The notes under the pieces were generated by a model. It had not been told where the DNA came from and ran no database searches. It saw only the letters and a list, made by a program, of their open reading frames with translations. Source: Nitrospira sp. KM1 (GTDB lineage: Bacteria; Nitrospirota; Nitrospiria; Nitrospirales; Nitrospiraceae). From it: a stretch of 64,000 nucleotides of DNA. Below, piece after piece: positions 45,212 through 53,113 of the stretch. The DNA lies in the NCBI RefSeq assembly GCF_011405515.1, contig NZ_AP022671.1, positions 2,728,001 to 2,792,000 of the forward strand. Reading direction: 5' to 3'. The position numbers and the translations under genes are program-made. Positions within the stretch are counted from its first letter, which is position 1, and each line of letters starts with the position of its first letter.

Positions 45212-45510
45212 TCATGGAATCAACACTCGCACGGCCTGCGTGCAATATACGCAGCCTAGGTAGGTGACCTCCGTGCTCCGCCTGTATTCGTCAGGGCGCA
45301 TCGCCTTCACTGGTGCCAGCGCCGATGCCATGGCAGTATTGATCCGGACATCAATTGGCCCCAGTGACCGCTCGATCTTCTCAACTGCTGATCCAACCTG
45401 ATCTGGATCACAAATCCTTTTACGGTCGCACGACCGACTCCCGCGGACGCTCCTGCGACGACGACCACTCCTTCCCCTGAGCCTATTGTTCCGACCGACC
45501 TTTGAGCTGA
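45212..45510 (-). pseudogene. Decayed short-chain dehydrogenase/reductase gene
   Basis: On the minus strand, one frame reads GVVVVAGASAGVGRATV, the Rossmann TGxxxGxG start of an SDR. After about 30 bases the homology moves to another frame: QVGSAVEKIERSLGPIDV...AMASALAPVKAMRPDEYRR...EVTYLG, which is the helix/strand order of an SDR around its NNAG motif (here NTAM). About 40 codons between the two parts are missing, and the gene ends before the Ser/Tyr/Lys catalytic region (stop at 45212). Frame shift, internal deletion and early stop together indicate a remnant. No intact copy is seen in the window. Confidence 0.75.
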
Positions 45511-45711
45511 GTTCCTGCGTTCTCATCGCTGTGAATATAGTAGGACGAGTGCATTCGCACGAGGGGCACTGTATGGAAACATATTAGGTACAAACAACGA
45601 GTAACGATGTTACAGATATGCGGAGATTGAAGATGCCGTACAGTGATGTTGGAGATCGGTTCCTTGGAGTCGCTTTGACAGGGAGGGAGAAGGTTTAGAG
45701 GTGCGAGCCGC

Positions 45712-46149
45712 TCACCCTTTTGAAGATAGGTGCTGATCGTGCCACAACTTCATCATCGTTTCGTATAAACGGTCCACTGCGGCTTCCTTGTTGATGAACA
45801 CCGAGGCTCCGGCCTCCATCATCGCAAGTTCAACGGGGCCACCCTGGTGAACAGAAAGCCCGATCACGATGATTTTGGGATGGGCTTGCTTGATCTGCCG
45901 GGTCGCTTCAATACCGTCGAGCTTCGGCATCGTAATATCCATGAGAATAACATCGGGCTGCCGCTGTTTAGCCAAGAGGATCGCCTCTCTCCCATTGGCA
46001 CCTTCACCGATGACTTCGACTCCGGGATAGCTTCTGAGCATGTCGGTCAGTACTTCTCGCATGGAGGCATGGTCGTCAACGACGAGGACGCGGATGGCGC
46101 CTATGGCAGTCTGAGAGTCAGTTGAGTCTCCGAGGGAGTCCTGTATCAT
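45712..46149 (-). CDS. Stand-alone response regulator receiver protein
   Basis: 145 residues. Receiver domain with LVVDDHASMREVL (acidic pair), phospho-acceptor Asp in VILMDITMPKLDG and the Lys in SVFINKEAAVDRL. It resembles the REC part of NarL/FixJ-type regulators (GLSVHQGGPVELAMMEAGA), but the helix-turn-helix output domain is absent. It ends in a short tail (DQHLSSKG). Likely acts through protein interactions. There is no kinase neighbour. Confidence 0.88.
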   Translation of the reverse strand: MIQDSLGDSTDSQTAIGAIRVLVVDDHASMREVLTDMLRSYPGVEVIGEGANGREAILLAKQRQPDVILMDITMPKLDGIEATRQIKQAHPKIIVIGLSVHQGGPVELAMMEAGASVFINKEAAVDRLYETMMKLWHDQHLSSKG

Positions 46150-46389
46150 GGTCGATCGTATTTCATTCGTCCCGAATATTTCGAATTACTCTGACCGGAA
46201 GTCAATCCTTACGCAACTCGTCGATACCAATGACAAAGGATTGGGGGGGTGCTGTAAAGATTGACCCTCAAATCACCTGCGACATGAGGAATTGGGGATG
46301 ACCATCGCGCCGAACTCGCTTGAGAGCAGCCTCACATGAATGATTGGTCGGGTCGATGTCGCCACACAGCTTCAATAGCCATTGTCGGT

Positions 46390-46716
46390 TCAACGCCCGT
46401 TGTAAGGTGGCCTCGTATAGGATTGGCCGAATGATTGTCCGACCGGAGCGAGCGGGTCACCATAGTTCTCCATGGCCTTCAACCGTCTTTCCCGCTCAGC
46501 CCGTTCCTGTTGTTCTTCTTTCTCGCTTTCAGTCAAATATTCCGCAGCGCTTCGGTATCCAGTGACACCAGAAGCATTAAGGAGAAGTCCTTGTGTCCCT
46601 TCAGGGCTGGCGGTCGAATTGGGGTTTGTGTTTATAGGCTGAGCATGTACTGGACATGGAAGGAAAGCCAAAATAAATAATAAAACCGATACAGTGTGTC
46701 GTATTGAAAATTTCAT
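46390..46716 (-). CDS. Small secreted protein, 108 aa, unknown
   Basis: Signal peptide HTVSVLLFILAFLPCPVHAQ. The mature part is Asn/Thr/Ser-rich, then a charged helix (LTESEKEEQQERAERERRLKAMEN) and a Tyr/Gly/Pro tail (GQSFGQSYTRPPYNGR). No ribosome-binding site is seen, so the start is provisional. Not recognised. Confidence 0.5.
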   Translation of the reverse strand: MKFSIRHTVSVLLFILAFLPCPVHAQPINTNPNSTASPEGTQGLLLNASGVTGYRSAAEYLTESEKEEQQERAERERRLKAMENYGDPLAPVGQSFGQSYTRPPYNGR

Positions 46717-47255
46717 GATTTAGCAGACCATTCTCTGCATGGACTCGCAATCTCAGCTTCGATACATCGTACTATTATACTTCTATTTATACTTCTATTA
46801 CGACTCTTGTGCTCCACATTAAAAAAGAACCTGTTCCATTATTCTAATAATCGTATGTATACATTTGGAACCAAATATCCGAGATTCCTACAGTAGCGAA
46901 GAACCAACGCTCTCATAGCTTCTACAAATTCGCTCAAACTAAAGGATTACACTCTCATGCAAAGAAAAGGATAGATGGCCCGGCTCTTGCTGACATAAGA
47001 ATTAATGTCCGGCTTCATAAAGTACGCGCGTTTCTTAACGCCGACTTTGACAACAAACCTTTGCTGAAATTAGTAATCCGAATATGTCTGCGGAAACTCC
47101 TCAGCGATACACTGCCGGTCCATCTCAGACCGATCCTCCTCTGTCCTGCACTGTCTGAAATTCGTTATCGAGTGCGGTTCCCCATCAATTGTCCGTTGTG
47201 CAATGACGAACCCGCGTAAAAGTGTCACTTAATAATTAATTAAGAGGAGCAGATC
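46717..47255. other. A/T-rich gene-free stretch upstream of the polysaccharide locus
   Basis: About 540 bases of clearly lower G+C than the genome around it, without a coherent reading frame. It contains a short direct duplication TATACTTCTAT...TATACTTCTAT (about 46779-46798). AAGAGGAG at its end is the ribosome-binding site of the methyltransferase gene. It separates the housekeeping part from the glycan locus and may mark a border of horizontally acquired DNA. Confidence 0.45.
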
Positions 47256-48041
47256 ATGCCGGCAACGCCGTTTGGAGTTCCAAGTGCTTCACCTTTGTCG
47301 TGGGACCAAAGCACTGCTGCCAAACCTGAATTATCGATAGCCACCCCTCGAATCATTTATGACACGTTTCCGCAAAGTCGAACAGCCGATGATGCGTTCA
47401 TTCGTGATGGGATGAGTCCGGTGGAACTGCGAAAGCTGCGGGAGTTGGTCTTGGCAGAAAAACCCGCTCATGTGCTGGAGGTGGGCATGGCTAACGGGAC
47501 GAGTTCGGTGGTCATTGCCGATGCGTTACGCCAGTCTGGAGGTGGATCGTTCACTTCGATTGATCCAAAGCAAACGGCCTCCAGTCCTGAAGGATACGGC
47601 AGTGCCGGGCTAAGGGCGGTAACACCGATTCTGCCGAACCATCGGCTCATTGAAGATTTTGATTATGTTGCGCTTCCCCGGTTAGCGGAACATGGAGAAA
47701 AGTTTAATTTCATTTTGGTTGACGGCTATCACTCATTTGATCTGACACTGCTCGATCTCTTCTACGCCGACAGTCTGCTCAAGGTTGGAGGCCTGCTCGT
47801 GTGTCATGACTCATCATCACCTCCGGTCTTTAAAGCGTTGCGATGGTTGGAATGCAATAAGCCTTACTCGCGCCTTTCTCCTCCGCTCTATACGGGAGGT
47901 CAACCGATAACGCGCAAACTCTACAGCCGCATTTTTCAGCGGAAGGCTCGACGCGAGAGGCAAACTCAGTGGCAAATGCTGGTTGCCTATCGGAAACAGG
48001 CCGAACACCATATGCCCGAACACCTCTTGTCGGACTTTTAG
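47256..48041 (+). CDS. Class I SAM-dependent methyltransferase (Methyltransf_24-like)
   Basis: 261 residues, AAGAGGAG before the ATG. SAM-binding motif I HVLEVGMANGTSSVVIADAL (~75-95), acidic residue in FTSIDPKQ, and motif FILVDGYHSFDLTLLDLFYA, then LLKVGGLLVCHDSS. The DGYH motif is typical of methyltransferase-24 enzymes of glycan and natural-product loci. It stands apart on the plus strand at the beginning of the polysaccharide region. Substrate unknown. Confidence 0.82.
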   Translation: MPATPFGVPSASPLSWDQSTAAKPELSIATPRIIYDTFPQSRTADDAFIRDGMSPVELRKLRELVLAEKPAHVLEVGMANGTSSVVIADALRQSGGGSFTSIDPKQTASSPEGYGSAGLRAVTPILPNHRLIEDFDYVALPRLAEHGEKFNFILVDGYHSFDLTLLDLFYADSLLKVGGLLVCHDSSSPPVFKALRWLECNKPYSRLSPPLYTGGQPITRKLYSRIFQRKARRERQTQWQMLVAYRKQAEHHMPEHLLSDF

Positions 48042-48364
48042 ACCTGCAATCGTTCTCAGGCCCGCTAGACCCAAGCTTAGGGAGGCTATCGTCGGTTGAA
48101 CTACAGGCCTGACTGTTTCCCCTCGTGTCAGATGCAGCTCATATCCGTCCCAAAGAAATCCTCTGCTAGTATCCAATAGTAATTCTGGCAGCGAGCGGAA
48201 TAGCCGTGTGTCGCGCTCGGTCTTCTCTGCGTATGAATGTACAGCTCGTTCCCAGACCGATATCAATCTTCTTAAGCAATACCTCGCCTTTCCGGGAGAT
48301 CATTCTTGTATAATGTGAAGCGTTGACCATGGACTCACCGTCGATCGACAGAAGGAAGGTCCCC
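48042..48364. other. Intergenic stretch before a TRL-like lipoprotein gene
   Basis: About 320 bases. No frame on either strand looks coding. GAAGGAAGG at its end is the ribosome-binding site of the next gene. Confidence 0.35.
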
Positions 48365-48640
48365 ATGAACACACGACTGATACTGATCACGATACTGCTG
48401 CCGGTCATTTCCGGTTGTGAATCGTATACAAGACCGTTGGGAGTCACCAATACGACCGTTGCCTCTGCAAAACAGGGCGAAGACTGCCGGCTTATCGTGT
48501 TCGGACTGGGAGATATGGCTGATGTGACCGAGGCCGAAGCCATACGGTCGGGTGGAATTACGAAACTACGGAATGCGGAGTATCACGTCCACACCTTCCA
48601 AGGCGTAGGAAAGGAATGCGTGACCGCTCACGGTGAATGA
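48365..48640 (+). CDS. TRL-like family lipoprotein
   Basis: 91 residues from the ATG at 48365 (AAGGAAGG upstream; an earlier in-frame ATG has no such site). Lipoprotein signal RLILITILLPVISGC (lipobox ISGC). The mature part, SAKQGEDCRLIVFGLGDMA...AEAIRSGGITKLRNAEY, is the TRL pattern: a Cys-containing KxGxxC strand, an acidic helix and GGITKI/L. TRL proteins are small envelope proteins of unknown function. Its 3' end overlaps the convergent glycosyltransferase gene by 13 bases. Confidence 0.72.
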   Translation: MNTRLILITILLPVISGCESYTRPLGVTNTTVASAKQGEDCRLIVFGLGDMADVTEAEAIRSGGITKLRNAEYHVHTFQGVGKECVTAHGE

Positions 48641-49806
48641 ATAAAGCGCGACGGCGTTGAAGAGCAATCGATAAGCGGGCTCGGCCCTGTATCTATCTCT
48701 TGGTCTCTGCCCCGTAGTATCTCTAAAATGAAGGTTTCCAGTTTTTCCACATGTCGGTCGACAGCAAATTGTCGACTCAATTTCTCCGATGGTACTTGAG
48801 TGGCCAATAAACCGGCTTGAGATGAATTCAAGAAAGACACCCACTCTTCGGCACTGTCGAGAATCTTTAGACCGGCCCCCGATTGATATTCGATGCCGCG
48901 AAGGGCGTGAGGAGTTGCAAGAACGGGCACTCCGTGGTACAGGCTCTCGGCAAGCTTAATATTCACGCCCGCACCGGTGCGGATGGGGCACATCATAATA
49001 TCAACCCGGTTCCAGACCACTTGGAGTTCACGGGCAAAGCCGTGGGCGACGACTCGGTCGCGAGTCGGTATCTTGTCGCTCTGCCGTCCAAAGACGTGAA
49101 CTTCGATCGAACGGTGCACGTTCGGAAGGATCTCATTGAGCAGCCACATCCAGTTCTGGCGATTGGGCCACCAGGCAAAATCAGCAAGGAATCCGAGGCG
49201 AAGCCGTGCACTGGGTTGACGCGTGCGGGCTATCGGAGGCTCTGTAAACAACGGCGGAACGTACAGGCCTCGCAACCCCGGGATTTGGGTACAGCCCCAA
49301 GCCATCTCAGTCGTTGAAAGAAAAATAACTCCTCGAACACGACTGAAACCTGCAATCTCGTAACACCGCTGCTTGGCAATTTCCGCCTTAAATATCCGAT
49401 GGAGGAAGGAAGAACCCAGTTGCTGAACCAGCAACTGATGCTCAAGATTATGAGCGATGAGTACCGTCGGCATGTCCGAAGGTAAGACGTCAAGAGCCCA
49501 CAACATGTCGCTGCTATTGATCAACGCGGCATCGTAATGATGAGCATGCGCTCTTTCCAGGATTCTCTGCTCGAACTCGCCTTGACGCGCAAACAGGGCC
49601 TTTGCGGGGAGTTCTGAAAAACACGATTTGGCCAAGGACGCGAGCTGCCGCGACCGGTACCAGGGGCCGGGAGGAGGGTGAAGGGGCCCAATCAAGTCAA
49701 CCGTGTGGTTTCTTCGCAGAGCGGCTACCAGGCCGCGCGTATAGGTGCCTGCGCCGCCAGGATGGGTGGCAGGGTCAACCAATGACGCAATGAGTAGCTT
49801 TGCCAC
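48628..49806 (-). CDS. Glycosyltransferase, GT4/GT1 family (GT-B fold)
   Basis: About 392 residues from the GTG at 49806, where the protein begins VAKLLIASLVDPATHPGGAGTYTRGL, the normal GT-B opening; the frame runs on upstream, overlapping the next gene, but that part is not GT-like. C-terminal donor-site block AESLYHGVPVLATPHALRG (E-x7-E type) and LGFLADFAWWPNRQNW. Starts 5 bases after the previous gene stops, so the two are probably coupled. Substrate unknown. Confidence 0.85.
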   Translation of the reverse strand: MAKLLIASLVDPATHPGGAGTYTRGLVAALRRNHTVDLIGPLHPPPGPWYRSRQLASLAKSCFSELPAKALFARQGEFEQRILERAHAHHYDAALINSSDMLWALDVLPSDMPTVLIAHNLEHQLLVQQLGSSFLHRIFKAEIAKQRCYEIAGFSRVRGVIFLSTTEMAWGCTQIPGLRGLYVPPLFTEPPIARTRQPSARLRLGFLADFAWWPNRQNWMWLLNEILPNVHRSIEVHVFGRQSDKIPTRDRVVAHGFARELQVVWNRVDIMMCPIRTGAGVNIKLAESLYHGVPVLATPHALRGIEYQSGAGLKILDSAEEWVSFLNSSQAGLLATQVPSEKLSRQFAVDRHVEKLETFILEILRGRDQEIDTGPSPLIDCSSTPSRFIHSP

Positions 49807-49811
49807 AGCGG

Positions 49812-50795
49812 TCAGCGGTAGTTCGTTTCTTCCAGCTGTTGGTTTCTGAAAGCCATCAGCATTCCCTTGATCTCCACAGCATGGATCCAAAACGCGAGCC
49901 CCAGAGCGATGGGGAAGTCCGCCAGCCGCAGGCCGTAATATCGGCCTACCCGGAAACATGTTCCCCAGCTCTCGATCAGTCGACCTATGTAGAACAATGG
50001 AATTGAAGCCTGCCCGAGTCTGAGAAGCCAGCTGAAGCGCAATTGGGGGTCAACCTGACGAATGCGTATAGTGGCCCAGCCGATGTGACAACGGATATCC
50101 CGCTCCATGGACCATCCTTCGAATTCGTGTATCACGGTCATGGCAGGCTGAAAAATAAAGCGGCCTCCGTCCCGCTGGATGGCCGCAGATTGCAGTTGCG
50201 CGGCATACGGGCCTTCCTTCTCGGGTAGGGGAAACCGTTCCAAGGTTGTTCGGCGAATTCCGGAGTTGTTGTTCGAAATGAACCGGGTAGGCGCCACTCT
50301 CCCGGGATCAAGGAATCCTCTGGTCAAGACCGCAAGGCTTCGCTCGATGGCGGTCTTGCCTTCGTACATCGTCCGGCCGCTGACGGCAACGTGTTGGGGA
50401 TGCAAACGTAAGGTGTCCACCAGCGATTGGAGCCATCCGGAAACTGGCGTGCAATCGACATCCAGTATGGCGATGATTTCACCTTTCGCCGCCTTGGCAG
50501 CTGCATTTTTCCGCTCATAGCTTCCATCGTGAGGCACGGCAAGTACCCGCAAGTCAGGTAGTTCGGCGATCACCTCGGCAGGGAGCTTCCGAGCGCGTTC
50601 GTCTGTCTCAACGAGGAGAAACTCGACGGGTTGGTCGACTTTCTGTCGTGCGAGAGCTTGCAGACAACTTCGCAAGTCCTCAAGGCCCTCGTGGCGCGTG
50701 GTGTCATGGTCCGCGACAATCACCACACTGACTACAGGCTTGGAATTGGCGCCGATCACCGACTGTTCCGTCATTGTATTTGTAGATGTTGGCAT
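49812..50795 (-). CDS. Glycosyltransferase, GT2 family
   Basis: 327 residues from the ATG at 50795 (GGAG about 10 bases before); the frame is open to 50906. GT-A features: VVSVVIVADHD at the N-terminus, GSYERKNAAAKAAKGEIIAILD and the DxD metal motif DVD in AILDVDCTPVSGW, FISNNNSGIRRTTLERF. C-terminal membrane-associated segments (WLLRLGQASIPLFYI, ALGLAFWIHAVEIKG). Makes a glycosidic bond on the cytoplasmic face. Its start precedes the end of the upstream GT4 gene by 62 bases. Confidence 0.86.
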   Translation of the reverse strand: MPTSTNTMTEQSVIGANSKPVVSVVIVADHDTTRHEGLEDLRSCLQALARQKVDQPVEFLLVETDERARKLPAEVIAELPDLRVLAVPHDGSYERKNAAAKAAKGEIIAILDVDCTPVSGWLQSLVDTLRLHPQHVAVSGRTMYEGKTAIERSLAVLTRGFLDPGRVAPTRFISNNNSGIRRTTLERFPLPEKEGPYAAQLQSAAIQRDGGRFIFQPAMTVIHEFEGWSMERDIRCHIGWATIRIRQVDPQLRFSWLLRLGQASIPLFYIGRLIESWGTCFRVGRYYGLRLADFPIALGLAFWIHAVEIKGMLMAFRNQQLEETNYR

Positions 50796-50856
50796 CGTGA
50801 ATTCTCCGACTCTTGTTGTGTTCCCTGTGCATCCATCGACCAGGATGCGCGATGTT

Positions 50857-52014
50857 CTATTTACCCGTGCTGCAGTGTTCAACGAGACGTTGATACAGGT
50901 CGGCATGGCGCCTGACGCCCTCTTCTTTTGTGTATCGAGCGAGGACCTTTGCGCGAGCCGTTTTCAACTTGTTCAATGCTGGGGCAGGGTTGGCGATGAT
51001 GTCGAGCGCTGCATCTGCCCATCCGTCTGGATCCAATGGCGCCACCAAATTACCATACAGGCCGTTCTCAAGAATTTCTGGAAATGCACCGCTGCGGCTT
51101 CCCAGTAACGGCACGCCGGCGGCAATCGATTCCAAGACCACGTGGCCGAATGCTTCGTTGTACGAAGGTATCAATAATAGGTCTATAGTCGACATGACGT
51201 CGCAAATTTGGGTTCGATGACCGGTGAATTCGACATTCTTCGAGAGTCGCAGTGTCTTGACCTGATCCTTGAGTTCTCCCTCCAAGCTGCCGCCACCGAT
51301 AATCATGAGTCGAGCGTCAGGGACAGCATCAACGATTTTTCGCATGGCAGCGATCGCAACACAATGCCCTTTTTCATATTCCAGCCTTCCGATGACGGCA
51401 AGTACTGGACGCACGGGATTCCTAAGGGCGCGAATTTCCGGCAATTCGGTGCGGCCTGCAAGAAAACGATTGAGATCGAAAAATCCGCCAATCACTTCCG
51501 CACGATCCCATTCGCGTGGCAGCAACTCCTCTTTGAGCAGATGCTTCGCTACACAAACGTATGCGGCGGTATGTGTCGACAGCCAGGAGTGCATCACACG
51601 CATCAACGGCCTAAGAAACCATCGTGGTTTTGGGCCACCCCCAAAATTTATCGTTGCGATGACCACCGGTACCCGCGCCAGTCGTGCGGCCAAGCGGCCC
51701 CACACATTGCAGAACCCGGATTGCGTGTGAACGATGTCCGGTCGAATGCGGCGGAACGTCTTGTAAAATGCATAAATGGTCTTGATCATGCCCGCAGGAG
51801 TTCTAAGACTCGGAATGCCCAGCCCAAGTTCATGTATCGTGCAACCGGTTGCCAACACCGCAGCGCCGAGTGAAGAGGTGGTCGGCATCAGGGTGACAAT
51901 TTCGAACTTGAAGCGCTCGCGATCCAGTTTTTCGGCAAGACCAAGCGGTGCATGCTCTCCTCCGGCATCGCGATAAAAACCAAGATAGACATACAGCACA
52001 TGTATCTTTTTCAT
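50857..52014 (-). CDS. Glycosyltransferase, GT4 family
   Basis: 385 residues. GT-B domains with FYRDAGGEHAPLGLAEKL (acceptor side) and, in the donor domain, LAVIGRLEYEKGHCVAIAAM, LMIIGGGSLEGELKD and EAFGHVVLESIAAGVPLLGS (E-x7-E). Most like GT4 retaining transferases for polysaccharides. It is the first of three closely spaced glycosyltransferase genes read on the minus strand. Confidence 0.92.
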   Translation of the reverse strand: MKKIHVLYVYLGFYRDAGGEHAPLGLAEKLDRERFKFEIVTLMPTTSSLGAAVLATGCTIHELGLGIPSLRTPAGMIKTIYAFYKTFRRIRPDIVHTQSGFCNVWGRLAARLARVPVVIATINFGGGPKPRWFLRPLMRVMHSWLSTHTAAYVCVAKHLLKEELLPREWDRAEVIGGFFDLNRFLAGRTELPEIRALRNPVRPVLAVIGRLEYEKGHCVAIAAMRKIVDAVPDARLMIIGGGSLEGELKDQVKTLRLSKNVEFTGHRTQICDVMSTIDLLLIPSYNEAFGHVVLESIAAGVPLLGSRSGAFPEILENGLYGNLVAPLDPDGWADAALDIIANPAPALNKLKTARAKVLARYTKEEGVRRHADLYQRLVEHCSTGK

Positions 52015-52096
52015 TCCGGTGTTACATGGCGAAGGATCACCGATACACAGCTGAACCCGCGCTGTACCACGCGAGTTCGGCGAAGCCGTGGTCCAG

Positions 52097-52954
52097 TTAA
52101 GGCTTGCGAAATCGATCCCGAAGTCTTTGTGCGATGAGTGCTACTGTTGCCCATAGGCCCCGGTAATGGAGAGACCATTTGACGAGGTCGAAGTGATTTC
52201 TCCTCCCATCATGGCCGCAAGCAACCTTTAACGTTCCCCACTTCATAATGTGAGTCCTTCGTGAACGATCTGCGTTGATCGTGTTGGCTATCATACGCGG
52301 ATTCGGATGGCGACCATGAAGTATTTTTACAGTGTTATGCACAAATCCTGGTGATTCAAATCGACAATTATACTCAGAGGTGAGATTTGCCACTCTCACG
52401 CGGCTGTTATATACGGCTTCTCGAAATGCTGGCTGATCATTAAGGTTGCTATCCACTTTCGTGACGATTCCGAAGGGAGTGAGCCATTGTTGCTCCTTCC
52501 CCACATCCCTCTCATACAAGGCCAGCCAATCAGCAAACAACTGCTTGATTTGGGGAGACTTCTTAAACAACATCACTCCGGTATTAAACTCGGGAAAACT
52601 GTCTGGGATGCCATTTACCCGGTAAACGGCTCGGTACGTGCTGTGGGCCAAGGCGAGGTCGAACTTGTCCAATAGTGTAAATAGCTCCTCAAAGCTATCG
52701 CAGACGTACGTATCAGTATCCAAGAACAGAGTGTTTTCGTAAGGAGAAGAGTTCATGAGCAACACTTTATCCATGAGATTAAAGCGGGGATGTTGAATTG
52801 GCATCACACTGTCGAAATGTTTTGATTGCACCTGTTCATTGCAAAACAGTGTGATCGGGATGGCCGGCATTTGGCGTTTTAAACTTTCGGCAGAGACACA
52901 GCACTCATCAATAAATTTCCTTCCTGTTGCGATGTAGATGACTCCAGTCGACAT
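52097..52954 (-). CDS. GT-A glycosyltransferase, GT8-like/nucleotide-diphospho-sugar transferase
   Basis: 285 residues. VIYIATGRKFIDECCVSAESLK at the start, DxD motif in NTLFLDTDTYVCDSFEELF, FNTGVMLFKKS and KILHGRH near the end: the signature set of GT8-like and related putative transferases. Base composition is visibly A/T-richer than the adjacent glycosyltransferases and gaps of 80-160 bases flank it, so it may be a separate acquisition. Substrate unknown. Confidence 0.8.
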   Translation of the reverse strand: MSTGVIYIATGRKFIDECCVSAESLKRQMPAIPITLFCNEQVQSKHFDSVMPIQHPRFNLMDKVLLMNSSPYENTLFLDTDTYVCDSFEELFTLLDKFDLALAHSTYRAVYRVNGIPDSFPEFNTGVMLFKKSPQIKQLFADWLALYERDVGKEQQWLTPFGIVTKVDSNLNDQPAFREAVYNSRVRVANLTSEYNCRFESPGFVHNTVKILHGRHPNPRMIANTINADRSRRTHIMKWGTLKVACGHDGRRNHFDLVKWSLHYRGLWATVALIAQRLRDRFRKP

Positions 52955-53113
52955 AAATGAGAAATGAAGACCCCAAAAGCTATTCCAAACTCACGAGCCT
53001 ATGAGCAGCCGATCAAGCGCGTGACTTGGCAAAACCGTGCTCCGCGGTTTGTGGGGCTAAGCATGTATTGCCACATCATCGACGTTGGACTTCACGTGTG
53101 GATCAAACCAGCA

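Noticed and set aside
51208-51873. 221-codon plus-strand frame inside the GT4 gene
   Set aside because: Opposite strand of a well-supported glycosyltransferase with catalytic motifs; product has no coherent pattern.
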